Origin: an uncultured Bacteroidales bacterium
GTDB lineage: Bacteria > Bacteroidota > Bacteroidia > Bacteroidales > F082
NCBI GenBank assembly: GCA_900318265.1
Contig: ONKA01000003.1
Coordinates: 186,001 to 250,000, forward strand
DNA: 64,000 nucleotides
Reading direction: 5' to 3'
The position numbers and the translations under genes were made by a program. Below are positions 9,312 through 16,826 of this stretch, piece by piece (position 1 is the first letter of the stretch; each line of letters opens with the position of its first letter). The notes below the pieces were generated by a model that had not been told where the DNA came from, made no database searches, and saw nothing but the letters and a program-made list of their open reading frames with translations.

Positions 9312-10526
9312 ATGCACATTATCTTTCTCACCATGTCCAACCTTATAGGTGTCGCAGAGCCAGGCATCTACACCGACCTCATGCGAAAGTTTCGCAATGA
9401 AGGACATCAAGTAACTGTCGTTTCACCGTGTGAACGCCGATTGGGAGAACACACGAGTTTGAAAAAAGTTGACGGTGTAAAAATTTTAGGTGTTCGAACT
9501 CTCAATCTTCAAAAAACCAATGTCATCGAGAAAGGTTTGGGTCAGATATTGGTGGAGTCGCAATTCAAAAAGGCCATCAAAAGGCATCTTGGCGATGTCA
9601 AAGTGGATTTGATTCTCTATTCCACTCCGCCAATCACCTTGATGGGTGTGGTGAAATACTTGAAAAAGAAGAATCCACAAGCGATGTCTTATTTGTTGCT
9701 AAAGGATATCTTTCCGCAGAATGCCGTGGATATTGGCATGATGAGCAAGACTGGCGTGAAGGGATTTCTGTATAAGCACTTCCGCAAACAAGAAAAACAA
9801 CTATACCAAATCTCTGACTATATTGGTTGCATGAGTCCAGCCAATGTGCAGTATGTCTTGAAGCACAATCCAGAAGTTGCTCCCGAATGTGTTGAGGTTG
9901 CCCCAAATTCCTACGAAATCCAAGAAACAATAGTTTTAACCGAAGAACAACGTAATTCTATTCGGCAAAAATACAACCTTCCCATAGACCTGCCTGTTTT
10001 TGTCTATGGCGGGAATCTGGGCAAACCACAAGGTATTCCTTTCTTAATGCAGTGTTTGGATGCCAATGCCGACCGTCAGGATTGTCATTTCTTGGTGGTG
10101 GGAAATGGTACGGAATACGGCAGAATGGAAGCGTGGTTCAAGGAGAAAAAACCGCAAAGCGTTTCACTGTTTTCGCGCCTTCCCAAGGAGGATTACGACC
10201 AACTGGTACGTGCATGCGATGTCGGTTTGATCTTTTTGGATTACCGTTTCACCATCCCCAATTATCCTTCAAGGCTGTTACCCTATTTGATGGAGAAGAA
10301 ACCCATCATAGCCGCTACTGACCCGAATTGCGATACGGGCAGCATCGCCGAAGCCAATGGCTATGGTTTTTGGTGTCCGAGTAATGATGTTATGGCTTTC
10401 ACCAAAACTGTGGACAAACTGTTAGAGGCTGACAAAGAGGTCATGGGTGAAGCAGGATACCAGTTCTATTTGAATAACTATACGGTGGAGCATACTTATA
10501 GTCAAATCGTAAAGCATTTGAAATAA
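9312..10526 (+). CDS. Glycosyltransferase family 4, WbuB-like
   Basis: A 404-residue GT4 enzyme with the GT-B fold. The N terminus IIFLTMSNLIGVAEPGIY and the motif LYSTPPITLMGVVKYLKKK (~98-116) are like WbuB-type amino-sugar transferases (the L-FucNAc transferase of O-antigen loci). The donor-binding half shows PVFVYGGNLGKPQGIPFLMQ (~229-248) and YPSRLLPYLMEKKPIIAA (~319-336). The match with WbuB is attractive because genes for UDP-L-FucNAc synthesis and wbuC lie at 13619-18592, but this pairing is inference. It is preceded by a 76-bp gap with a small dyad (9249-9270). Confidence 0.8.
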   Translation: MHIIFLTMSNLIGVAEPGIYTDLMRKFRNEGHQVTVVSPCERRLGEHTSLKKVDGVKILGVRTLNLQKTNVIEKGLGQILVESQFKKAIKRHLGDVKVDLILYSTPPITLMGVVKYLKKKNPQAMSYLLLKDIFPQNAVDIGMMSKTGVKGFLYKHFRKQEKQLYQISDYIGCMSPANVQYVLKHNPEVAPECVEVAPNSYEIQETIVLTEEQRNSIRQKYNLPIDLPVFVYGGNLGKPQGIPFLMQCLDANADRQDCHFLVVGNGTEYGRMEAWFKEKKPQSVSLFSRLPKEDYDQLVRACDVGLIFLDYRFTIPNYPSRLLPYLMEKKPIIAATDPNCDTGSIAEANGYGFWCPSNDVMAFTKTVDKLLEADKEVMGEAGYQFYLNNYTVEHTYSQIVKHLK

Positions 10527-10621
10527 AGAATAGCAAATGACTCCTCGTATCGCTCGTATCTCGAGTAAAAGATACGCGCAGATTCGCGAGATACGTGGAG
10601 AAATAAACAAAACGAATTACT

Positions 10622-10653
10622 AAAAAACTCATTTTTCGTCTTTTTGAGTTTTT
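10622..10653 (+). terminator. Putative rho-independent terminator or hairpin
   Basis: An AAAAACTCA arm pairs with TGAGTTTTT across a T-rich loop, and a T-run closes it. It lies between the GT4 gene and the initiating sugar transferase. A second, weaker dyad built on CGTATCTCG / CGAGATACG lies just upstream (about 10554-10594). AT-rich stems make the termination call uncertain. Confidence 0.4.
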
Positions 10654-10676
10654 CGTTGTATTAAACACGACCTTAT

Positions 10677-11300
10677 ATGTACAAACATTTCTTCAAACGT
10701 TTTTTCGATCTCATCATCTCCGGCATAGCCTTGCTTTTGATTGGGTGGTTGATATTATTAATCGCGCTTTTTCTTCATTTCGCCAATAAAGGTGCAGGAG
10801 CCTTTTTCCTTCAAGAACGCCCCGGCAAGGATGAGAAGATTTTCAAAATCATTAAGTTCAAAACGATGACCGACGAAAAGGATGCTGAAGGGAAGTTGTT
10901 ACCAGATAAGGATAGAATCACCAAGGTAGGTGCTGTCGTTAGAAAGTTGTCCATTGACGAATTGCCACAACTGATCAATGTGTTCAAAGGAGACATGGCT
11001 TTCATCGGACCGAGGCCGCTGCTGCCAGAATACCTGCCGTGGTACACGGAGCGTGAACGTCTGCGACACACGGTCAGGCCGGGAATGAGCGGTTGGGCAC
11101 AAGTGAACGGACGCAACAGTCTCTCTTGGGATGAGAAACTGGTTTTGGATGTCTATTATGTCGAGCATCTTAGTCTTGGAATGGATATAAAAGTGATTCT
11201 AAAGACAATTGTCAATGTGATTCGACATAAGGATGTCAATGTTATCCCAGGACTGAGGCTTGGAAAACTGGATGATGTACGCAGAAACCAACAGCAATGA
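10677..11300 (+). CDS. Initiating sugar-phosphate transferase (PglC/WcaJ family)
   Basis: A 207-residue bacterial sugar transferase with one N-terminal membrane segment (residues about 9-33). It then carries the full set of family motifs: RPGKDEKIFKIIKFKTM (~43-59), KLSIDELPQLINVFKGDM (~91-108), IGPRPLLPEY and RPGMSGWAQVNGRN (~136-149). It transfers a sugar-1-phosphate from an NDP-sugar to undecaprenyl phosphate and so starts the repeat unit at the inner membrane. The length (about 200) fits the short PglC-like class rather than the long WbaP/WcaJ form. The next two genes overlap by 4 bp each, the same order as in pgl-type clusters (transferase, GNAT, PglD-like). Confidence 0.9.
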   Translation: MYKHFFKRFFDLIISGIALLLIGWLILLIALFLHFANKGAGAFFLQERPGKDEKIFKIIKFKTMTDEKDAEGKLLPDKDRITKVGAVVRKLSIDELPQLINVFKGDMAFIGPRPLLPEYLPWYTERERLRHTVRPGMSGWAQVNGRNSLSWDEKLVLDVYYVEHLSLGMDIKVILKTIVNVIRHKDVNVIPGLRLGKLDDVRRNQQQ

Positions 11301-11809
11301 TAATAAGAAGAATACAAAAAGAAGACCTGCCTATTCGGGTTGCTTGGATGAACAATCCAAAGGTATATTCAAGCATGCACTTCGATGTGCCCATACTTTT
11401 GGAAAACACGATTAAATGGTATGAGAATAACCTACAAAAATCCAATCGATTAGATATCACCATTTTAGATGAAGATGAGATTGTGGCTTTTGGGGGTTAT
11501 ACTTCTATAGATTCAAAGGTTGGAAAAGCAGAGACTTATTTGTTTGCCGATCCCATAAAACAGCATCGTGGCATAGGGACGAAGGCAAAAATGCTCATGT
11601 GTCAGTATGGGTTCGAGGTTCTAGGGTTGAATAAACTGTATTTTGTTGCCAACGAGGACAATTATCCTATCATTCGTGTCAATGAAAAATGCGGGTTTAT
11701 TCAAGAAGGCAGATTAAGGAAGGAATATGTTGCCAGTGATGGCACTTTGAAAGACATGTTATATTACGGGCTGTTAAAATCAGACTGGAAAAAACAAAAT
11801 AAACTATGA
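11297..11809 (+). CDS. GNAT family N-acetyltransferase
   Basis: A 170-residue GNAT enzyme. It opens with IRRIQKEDLPIRVAWMNNP and has the acetyl-CoA pyrophosphate loop KQHRGIGTKAKMLM (~92-105). The typical C-terminal LNKLYFVANEDNYPIIRVNEKCGF follows (the residues around 112-135), as in RimJ/RimL- and PseH-like proteins. It overlaps the sugar transferase by 4 bp and the PglD-like gene by 4 bp. Likely substrates are amino sugars of the repeat unit, but a protein or small-molecule substrate cannot be excluded. Confidence 0.82.
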   Translation: MIIRRIQKEDLPIRVAWMNNPKVYSSMHFDVPILLENTIKWYENNLQKSNRLDITILDEDEIVAFGGYTSIDSKVGKAETYLFADPIKQHRGIGTKAKMLMCQYGFEVLGLNKLYFVANEDNYPIIRVNEKCGFIQEGRLRKEYVASDGTLKDMLYYGLLKSDWKKQNKL

Positions 11810-12474
11810 GTGAAAAACAAAGAATTATCCTAATTGGTGCAGGACAACATTGTAATGTGGTCATGTACAATATTGCAGCCGAAGGCAAATACGAAGTAGC
11901 TTGCATCGCCGAAGTGGATGAAAAGAAATGGGGACAAGTGGTGAATGGAGTGAAAGTGGTTCCCTTTGTCAATTTCAGCAAGGAAGCCATGGATAGAATC
12001 GAACAGGAATATCATACTAACAAGTTCTTCATTTCTTTTGGCACAATGCGTTGGAGGAAAAAGGTGTATGAGTTTGTTTCTCAGCATGGATGGGAGGCGG
12101 TTACTATCATTCATCCCGATGCAGTTGTGTCGCCAACAGCAAAGATTGGTAAAGGCGTTTTGATTGAATGCGGTTGTTTGATTACGCCATCGCCCATCAT
12201 TGGTGACAATGTGGTAGTAAACACTGGTTCTCAAGTCAATCATGACAATATTGTTGAAGACCATGTTTATATTGCTTCTGGTGTTATACTATCTGGAGGA
12301 GTAACTATTGGTAACAACACTTTGCTGGATGATGGCGTTATTATCACCTTAGGAACAAAAGTGGGCAAAAACAGTCTGATTGGCGCTGGTGCAGTGGTCA
12401 CCAAGGATGTGCCGGATGGAGTGGTGGCTTATGGGAACCCATGTAAGGTGATTCGCGAGAATACTAATATTTGA
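11806..12474 (+). CDS. PglD/NeuD-family sugar O- or N-acetyltransferase
   Basis: A 222-residue acetyltransferase of the NeuD/PglD class. An N-terminal Rossmann-like domain contains ILIGAGQHCNVVMYNI (~7-22). It is followed by a hexapeptide beta-helix (about 105-215) that includes NTGSQVNHDNIVEDHVYIA (~144-162), with the His that acts as base in PglD, and ends VVAYGNPCKVI. It uses acetyl-CoA to acetylate a UDP-amino sugar or sialic-acid-like sugar. This is the last intact gene of the AT-rich polysaccharide cluster; immediately after it the DNA changes to remnants and repeats. Confidence 0.85.
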   Translation: MSEKQRIILIGAGQHCNVVMYNIAAEGKYEVACIAEVDEKKWGQVVNGVKVVPFVNFSKEAMDRIEQEYHTNKFFISFGTMRWRKKVYEFVSQHGWEAVTIIHPDAVVSPTAKIGKGVLIECGCLITPSPIIGDNVVVNTGSQVNHDNIVEDHVYIASGVILSGGVTIGNNTLLDDGVIITLGTKVGKNSLIGAGAVVTKDVPDGVVAYGNPCKVIRENTNI

Positions 12475-12518
12475 TGCATAATCATATGCATTGAGATAAT
12501 GGAGATTATTGTGTGTAG

Positions 12519-12689
12519 GAACTACACCCTCGTTTTGGCGGCGGCTATCCTTTCTCATACGAAGCAGGCGTAAATCTTCCAAAGGCCATCCTTCAATGGC
12601 TAAAAGGCGAAAAAGTTGACCCAAAGATGTTGCAGCCAAAATACGGAAAGACGTTTGCCAAGAATGATTATTTGGTGGAGATAAGGTAA
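12519..12689 (+). pseudogene. Remnant of an ATP-grasp (CarB-like) enzyme, C-terminus
   Basis: The reading frame immediately after the TAG at 12516-12518 gives about 56 residues beginning ELHPRFGGGYPFSYEAG. This is the end of the ATP-grasp catalytic domain of carbamoyl-phosphate-synthase-like proteins (E-x-N-P-R-F-G-G-G-Y). It continues to its natural stop KNDYLVEIR. The rest of the gene is absent. The last 17 codons recur at 18715-18765, so the same scar was duplicated. Confidence 0.7.
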
Positions 12690-12704
12690 ATACTATTCCT
12701 CGCC

Positions 12705-12821
12705 CCCGTCCGTTGGACGCAGAGCGTGCAGCACGTGCTCGCCGACGGCATGACGGAGTTCGTGGAGTGCGGGCCGGGGCAGGTGCTTACGGGGCTGGTG
12801 GGGAGGATCATGAAGGGGTAG
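12705..12821 (+). pseudogene. Remnant of fabD (malonyl-CoA:ACP transacylase), C-terminus
   Basis: This frame encodes 38 residues: [19 protein letters not shown], then [19 protein letters not shown] and a stop. That is the C-terminal segment of FabD, with the conserved PVRWT and GPGxVLTGL motifs. No upstream FabD sequence is present. It starts 16 bp after the ATP-grasp remnant and is nearly identical to the copy at 18781-18897, with the same join between the two gene tails. Confidence 0.75.
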
Positions 12822-13116
12822 AGGAACACGGAGGTTTTTTTGAACACGGATTTACACGGATTGGACGGATGAGGAATTGTAATTGATAATTGAAAATTGA
12901 AAATTAACTTCGTTGAAATCTCCGATTCGGCGGAGCCAATCTTCGATTTGATAATTATTGGGGATTTGGCTGTGGGGAAGTTGGTTTTTTGAGAAGTAAA
13001 TCTGACGCAAATCTTTTTTGTTTTATTAAAGGCGGCCTGTCCTAATCGGACGGCCTTGTTTAGTTGAGAGTTGATAGTGTAGAGTCAGTGGTAATTTTAG
13101 AGTTGAGAATAGTGGC
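12822..13116 (+). repeat. Patchwork of short repeat families
   Basis: No gene is seen here. It contains GAACACGGATTTACACGGAT (12839 on; similar at 18608 and 18920), a TTGATAATTGAAAATTGAAA array (about 12882-12905), a block with AAATCTGACGCAAATC (also near 18675, 18965 and 20545), the phrase GGCCTGTCCTAATCGGA (about 13035; again near 19005), and TTGAGAGTTGATAGTGTAGA-type heptamers (13062-13110). The order of blocks matches 18898-19030. Confidence 0.65.
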
Positions 13117-13148
13117 ATTGCGGTGGTGGAAAAATATGTGTAATTTTG
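13117..13148 (+). promoter_or_regulatory. Bacteroidota-type promoter for the first TA remnant
   Basis: ATTG at 13117-13120, then a 20-bp spacer and TAATTTTG at 13141-13148, match the phylum's -33/-7 promoter pattern. The start codon at 13174 is 25 bp beyond. The same flanking text (GCGGTGG...GGAAAAATATGTGT) precedes the antitoxin at 19930. Confidence 0.6.
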
Positions 13149-13173
13149 CAAATCGAAATCAAAAGATAAAGCC

Positions 13174-13383
13174 ATGTGTATGGTTACAGTTAATGTTGAT
13201 GAGGCAATGCTGAGAGAGATGAACCCCAATCTTTCAGATAAGGCGGCCATCCGCCGCTGGGTACAGGAGTTGATTGATTTACGCATTCAGCAGATGGAGC
13301 TTGAAGATGATGAGACGATGGACTTGGAGGATGCTCGTGCAATGCTCCATGAGACTATCAGAAAGGTTTATGCTGAAGGATGA
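13174..13383 (+). CDS. Antitoxin-like small protein (orphaned)
   Basis: A 69-residue acidic protein starting MCMVTVNVDEAMLREMNPNL, with an N-terminal beta-strand/helix that looks like a ribbon-helix-helix-type DNA-binding half. An acidic tail probably masks the toxin. It is clearly paralogous to the proteins at 19930-20139 and, more distantly, 19283-19567 (shared MCxxTIxxD, PNxxDxxA, W). The toxin gene after it is decayed, so this antitoxin is likely an orphan. It could still repress the paralogous promoters. Confidence 0.65.
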   Translation: MCMVTVNVDEAMLREMNPNLSDKAAIRRWVQELIDLRIQQMELEDDETMDLEDARAMLHETIRKVYAEG

Positions 13384-13498
13384 ATTATGTAATCAGAAAA
13401 CGGCCAACACGGATAAATGGTACTTTGCTTATACTTTCGATGGTGAAACCGTAACCGTTGTGGATGCCTGTCATGCGCAGAACATGCATAACAAATAG
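13381..13498 (+). pseudogene. Decayed RelE/ParE-like toxin gene with internal deletion
   Basis: It begins ATG AAT TAT GTA (MNYVIRKR), matching the start MKYVIRKR of the toxin at 20136. It then jumps, out of frame, to the last ~30 codons NTDKWYFAYTFDGETVTVVD...CHAQNMHNK and a stop. Relative to the intact copy roughly 190 bp are missing, and the frame changes at the join. No functional toxin can be produced. Confidence 0.75.
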
Positions 13499-13618
13499 TG
13501 TTTGCCCTCAGGCAAACAATTTCCGTGATTTCTGTGCTTTCTGTGTGAGATAATGAGATAAAAAGAAAGCATAACTTTTTTAGATAATAAGGAAATAACA
13601 AAATATAATCATTTAACA

Positions 13619-14668
13619 ATGACTGTTTTTAAAGACAAAACCCTCCTCATCACAGGGGGTACCGGCAGCTTCGGCAATGCCGTGCTGAACCGCTTTCTCA
13701 GGACCGACATCGGCGAGATCCGCATCTTCAGCCGCGACGAGAAGAAACAAGACGACATGCGCCACGACTTCCAGGCTCGCATGCCCGAAGTGGCCAACAA
13801 GATCAAGTTCTATATCGGCGACGTGCGCAACAAGAGCACACTGAAGTATGCCATGAAGGGCGTGGACTACGTGTTTCATGCCGCCGCACTGAAGCAGGTG
13901 CCCTCGTGCGAGTTCTTCCCAATGGAAGCAGTGAAGACCAACGTCATCGGCACCGACAACGTCCTCGACGCTGCCATCGACGCGGGCGTGAAGTGCGTCA
14001 TCTGTCTCTCCACCGACAAGGCTGCCTATCCCATCAACGCCATGGGCATCACCAAGGCCATCGAGGAGAAGATCGCAGTGGCCAAGAGCCGCCTCTCGGG
14101 CAACACCAAGATATGCTGCACCCGCTATGGCAACGTGATGTGCAGCCGCGGCTCGGTCATCCCACTGTGGATCGACCAGATCCGTAAGGGCAATCCCATC
14201 ACCATCACCGAACCTAGTATGACCCGCTTCATCATGAGCCTCGAAGAGGCCGTCGACCTGGTGCTCTTCGCCTTCGAACATGGCCAGAACGGTGACATCC
14301 TCGTCCAGAAGGCTCCCGCCTGCACCATCCAGACGCAGGCCGAGGCGGTGTGCGAGCTGTTTGGCGGCAAGAAAGAAGAGATCAAGGTCATCGGCATCCG
14401 CCACGGCGAGAAGATGTACGAGACGCTGCTGACGAACGAGGAGTGCGCCAAGGCGGAGGACATGGGCAACTTCTACCGCGTGCCCGCCGACAACCGCACG
14501 CTGAACTACGACAAGTACTTCACCGAGGGCGATCATCAACGCGTCGAACTGACCGAGTTCAACTCAAACAACACGCGCTTGCTGTCCGTCGAAGAGACGA
14601 AAGCCAAGATCGCTTCGTTGGAGTATATCCAGAATGAATTGAATGGTGTTCCCAACATCGTAAAGTGA
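13619..14668 (+). CDS. capE: UDP-GlcNAc 4,6-dehydratase (5-inverting), CapE/FnlA-like
   Basis: A 349-residue extended SDR enzyme of the CapE/WbjB/FnlA group. It starts the UDP-L-FucNAc pathway by converting UDP-GlcNAc to the 4-keto-6-deoxy-L-arabino sugar. The NAD(P)-binding motif is TGGTGSFGNAV (~12-22). The SDR catalytic region reads VICLSTDKAAYPINAMGITK (~127-146), where the Tyr of the classical YxxxK is replaced by the M-x-x-x-K form typical of this group. The C-terminal half matches family text such as RYGNVMCSRGSVIPLW and MTRFIMSLEEAV. It is GC-richer than the preceding cluster, and the next two pathway genes follow. Confidence 0.9.
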   Translation: MTVFKDKTLLITGGTGSFGNAVLNRFLRTDIGEIRIFSRDEKKQDDMRHDFQARMPEVANKIKFYIGDVRNKSTLKYAMKGVDYVFHAAALKQVPSCEFFPMEAVKTNVIGTDNVLDAAIDAGVKCVICLSTDKAAYPINAMGITKAIEEKIAVAKSRLSGNTKICCTRYGNVMCSRGSVIPLWIDQIRKGNPITITEPSMTRFIMSLEEAVDLVLFAFEHGQNGDILVQKAPACTIQTQAEAVCELFGGKKEEIKVIGIRHGEKMYETLLTNEECAKAEDMGNFYRVPADNRTLNYDKYFTEGDHQRVELTEFNSNNTRLLSVEETKAKIASLEYIQNELNGVPNIVK

Positions 14669-14863
14669 TATTATTTTAGAACATCGAAAAATCCGAAAAA
14701 ACCCGAAAACCGATACCCTTTCGGGACATTTTGGGTGTTTCGTTGTTTTAAATGAATTGAATGGGGTCCTAAACATCATAAAGTGATATTATTAGAACAT
14801 CGAAAAACCCGAATTGCCTCGAAAACCGATACCCTTTCGGGACTTTTTGGGTGTTTCGATGTT
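14632..14863 (+). repeat. Tandem duplication carrying two AACATCG hairpins
   Basis: A unit of about 115 bp occurs twice (14632-14750 and 14751-14863). Each copy begins with AATGAATTGAATGG (the end of the CapE-like gene in copy 1). It then holds the stem-loop starting AACATCGAAAAA and ending TTTTGGGTGTTTCG(A)TTGTT-like sequence, with CCCTTTCGGGA at the centre. These are members of the same palindromic family found at 15302, 17991 and 18120. The second copy lies just upstream of the CapF-like start. Confidence 0.75.
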
Positions 14864-14888
14864 AAATAAAAGAAAAGAAAGGAACTTG

Positions 14889-16184
14889 ATGAAGATTTTA
14901 GTTACTGGAGCGAAAGGCTTCGTGGGGAAGAACCTCTGCGCTTCGTTGAAGAACATACAAGACGGCAAGGACAAACGTTTCCCCGAGCTGAAGATCGAAG
15001 CCATCTTCGAGTACGACCTGGGCAACACCACCGAGGAGCTGGATGCCTGGTGCCGTGAGTGCGACTTCGTGTTCAACCTCGCCGGCGTCAACCGTCCTCA
15101 GAACCAAGAGGAGTTCATGCAAGGCAACTTCGGCTTCGCCAGCACCCTGCTCGACACCCTCAAGAAACACAACAACCGCTGCCCCGTGATGCTGAGCTCA
15201 TCACAGCAAGCCTCGCTGACAGGCCGTTTCGGTAACTCGGAATACGGTCGCAGCAAAAAGGCGGGAGAGGAGTTGTTCCTTAACTACGAAAGGGATTATT
15301 TGAACATCGGAAGAAACGGAAGAAACAGAAAAGGGGAATCCTCTTCCGATTATTCCGGTTATTCCGATGTAGAAAAAAGCGACGCCTTGAAGCCCCGAGT
15401 GTTGATTTATCGCTTCCCGAACCTCTTCGGCAAATGGTGCCGCCCCAACTACAACAGCGCGGTAGCCACTTTCTGCAATGCCTTTGCCAACGATCTTCCT
15501 TATACGGTAAACGACCCCTCGGTGGAGCTGGAACTGCTCTACATCGACGACCTGGTGGACGAGATGATCGCCGCCCTACAAGGCAAGGAACACCGCTGCG
15601 ACTTCGACGGTCTGGGCGTGTTCCCGATGGAGAAAGGACCATATTGCTATTGCCCCATCACCCATCAAGTCAAATTAGGCGAAATCGTCGACCTATTATA
15701 CAAATTCGCAGAGCAGCCCAAGACCCTGACCATCCCCGAGATTCCCAACGGCAGTTTCGCCAAGAAACTTTACTCCACGTATCTCTCGTATCTCCCGAAG
15801 GAGAAAGTCGCCTTTCCGCTGAAGATGAACGTGGATGACCGAGGCTCCTTCACCGAGTTGGTGCATACCTTGAATTGTGGTCAGGTCAGCATCAACATCA
15901 GCAAGCCTGGCATCACCAAGGGACAGCACTGGCACCACACCAAGTGGGAGTTCTTCATCGTTGTCAGTGGCCACGGCCTCATCCAGGAGCGCAACCTGAA
16001 CGACCCCGAGGGCAAGGTGATCGAGTTCGAGGTCACGGGCGATAACATCCAATGCATCCACATGTTGCCTGGATATACGCATAATATCATCAACCTCTCC
16101 GACACGGAGAACCTCGTCACGGTGATGTATTGCAATGAGGTCTTTGATCCTGCTCACCCGGATACGTTCTTTGACCCAGTTTGA
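14889..16184 (+). CDS. capF: CapF/FnlB-like bifunctional reductase-epimerase with cupin domain
   Basis: A 431-residue protein from the ATG at 14889 (MKILVTGAKGFVGKN). The frame is open upstream, but that part is made of the hairpin repeat. Residues 1-250 are an SDR domain with the nucleotide motif TGAKGFVG (6-13). Residues ~300-431 form the cupin domain, with GQHWHHTKWEFF carrying the metal-binding His pair. CapF epimerises and then reduces the 4-keto sugar on the way to UDP-L-FucNAc. Family members read directly from the NYxx region to VLVYRFPNLFGKW; here about 25 extra residues (NIGRNGRNRKGES...) encoded by a palindromic repeat (15302-15376) are inserted in frame before PRVLIYRFPNLFG. Confidence 0.88.
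   Translation: MKILVTGAKGFVGKNLCASLKNIQDGKDKRFPELKIEAIFEYDLGNTTEELDAWCRECDFVFNLAGVNRPQNQEEFMQGNFGFASTLLDTLKKHNNRCPVMLSSSQQASLTGRFGNSEYGRSKKAGEELFLNYERDYLNIGRNGRNRKGESSSDYSGYSDVEKSDALKPRVLIYRFPNLFGKWCRPNYNSAVATFCNAFANDLPYTVNDPSVELELLYIDDLVDEMIAALQGKEHRCDFDGLGVFPMEKGPYCYCPITHQVKLGEIVDLLYKFAEQPKTLTIPEIPNGSFAKKLYSTYLSYLPKEKVAFPLKMNVDDRGSFTELVHTLNCGQVSINISKPGITKGQHWHHTKWEFFIVVSGHGLIQERNLNDPEGKVIEFEVTGDNIQCIHMLPGYTHNIINLSDTENLVTVMYCNEVFDPAHPDTFFDPV
15302..15376 (+). repeat. Palindromic repeat inserted in frame in the CapF-like gene
   Basis: It starts GAACATCGGAAGAAACGG and ends GGTTATTCCGATGTAGAA. The two arms are inverted complements around a central CTCTTCCGATTATTCCGG. The same consensus occurs between genes at 14680-14747, 14796-14863, 17991-18065 and 18120-18177. 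Inside the gene its length keeps the frame and adds no stop codon. Confidence 0.75.
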
Positions 16185-16194
16185 GCACACAGAA

Positions 16195-16310
16195 GAAACG
16201 TCACACAGATTGCACAGATTACACTGATTTTTGTCACTTCGTGACTTCTTGCTGCGCAATATAATAATCTGTGGTATCTGTGTAACCTATGTGAGAAAAA
16301 AACATATCTG
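16195..16310 (+). repeat. Flanking repeat left of the GxxExxY gene
   Basis: AT-rich text with imperfect repeats of CACACAGATTGCACAGATTA and AATCTGTGGTATCTGTGTAA, ending TGTGAGAAAAAAACAT. The right side of the small gene (16690-16812) carries matching words (AATCTGTGAAATCCGTGAAA, GTGTGACAAAAAAACAAACA). The pair looks like the ends of an inserted cassette. Confidence 0.5.
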
Positions 16311-16316
16311 AGCGAA

Positions 16317-16688
16317 ATGACTGACAACGAGCTGACATACGAAATACGCGGAGCTATCTTTGACGTGTATAACACACTTGGTCCTGGTTTGCTAGAATCC
16401 GTTTATGAAGAGGCCTTGACCTTTGAGCTCCAGCAACGTGGTTTAGAGGTTATCCGACAGATGGAAGTTCCTATCATGTACAAGGATAATGAGCTTAAGA
16501 CCCCTCTTCGTTTGGATTTACTTGTTGAGAATCAGGTTATTGTTGAGCTAAAGTCAGTTGAAGAAATGAAACCTGTGTTTGCTAAACAACTACTTACTTA
16601 TCTAAGACTTCTTGACAAACATGTGGGAATTCTTGTAAACTTCAATACACATAATCTTAGAGAAAGCATTAAACGAATAGTTAATTAA
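16317..16688 (+). CDS. GxxExxY family protein (PD-(D/E)xK-like)
   Basis: A 123-residue protein with the family signature GPGLLESVY (~22-30), giving G-x-x-E-x-x-Y. It then has a nuclease-like core, LRLDLLVENQVIVELKSVEE (~63-82), with D and E-x-K spaced as in PD-(D/E)xK folds, and a QLLTYLRLLDKHVGILVNF stretch. Function in the family is unknown. The gene is frequent, often multi-copy, in Bacteroidota and is usually bordered by repeats, as here. It interrupts an otherwise consecutive capF-capG pair, so it is probably a passenger rather than part of sugar synthesis. Confidence 0.85.
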   Translation: MTDNELTYEIRGAIFDVYNTLGPGLLESVYEEALTFELQQRGLEVIRQMEVPIMYKDNELKTPLRLDLLVENQVIVELKSVEEMKPVFAKQLLTYLRLLDKHVGILVNFNTHNLRESIKRIVN

Positions 16689-16689
16689 A

Positions 16690-16812
16690 GTCATATAGAC
16701 GACACTAATTACACGGGTTTGTTTTTGCTTACCTGTTGTGCGGTAGCCGCTCACCAACGGTGAGCAATAATCTGTGAAATCCGTGAAATCAGTGTGACAA
16801 AAAAACAAACAT
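16690..16812 (+). repeat. Flanking repeat right of the GxxExxY gene
   Basis: It holds words shared with the left flank (AATCTGTG, CCGTGAAATCAGTGTGACAA). A central dyad GCGGTAGCCGCTCACC/GGTGAGC (near 16740-16767) is also present. No gene is seen. Confidence 0.5.
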
Positions 16813-16826
16813 AATCAGAGTGAATT

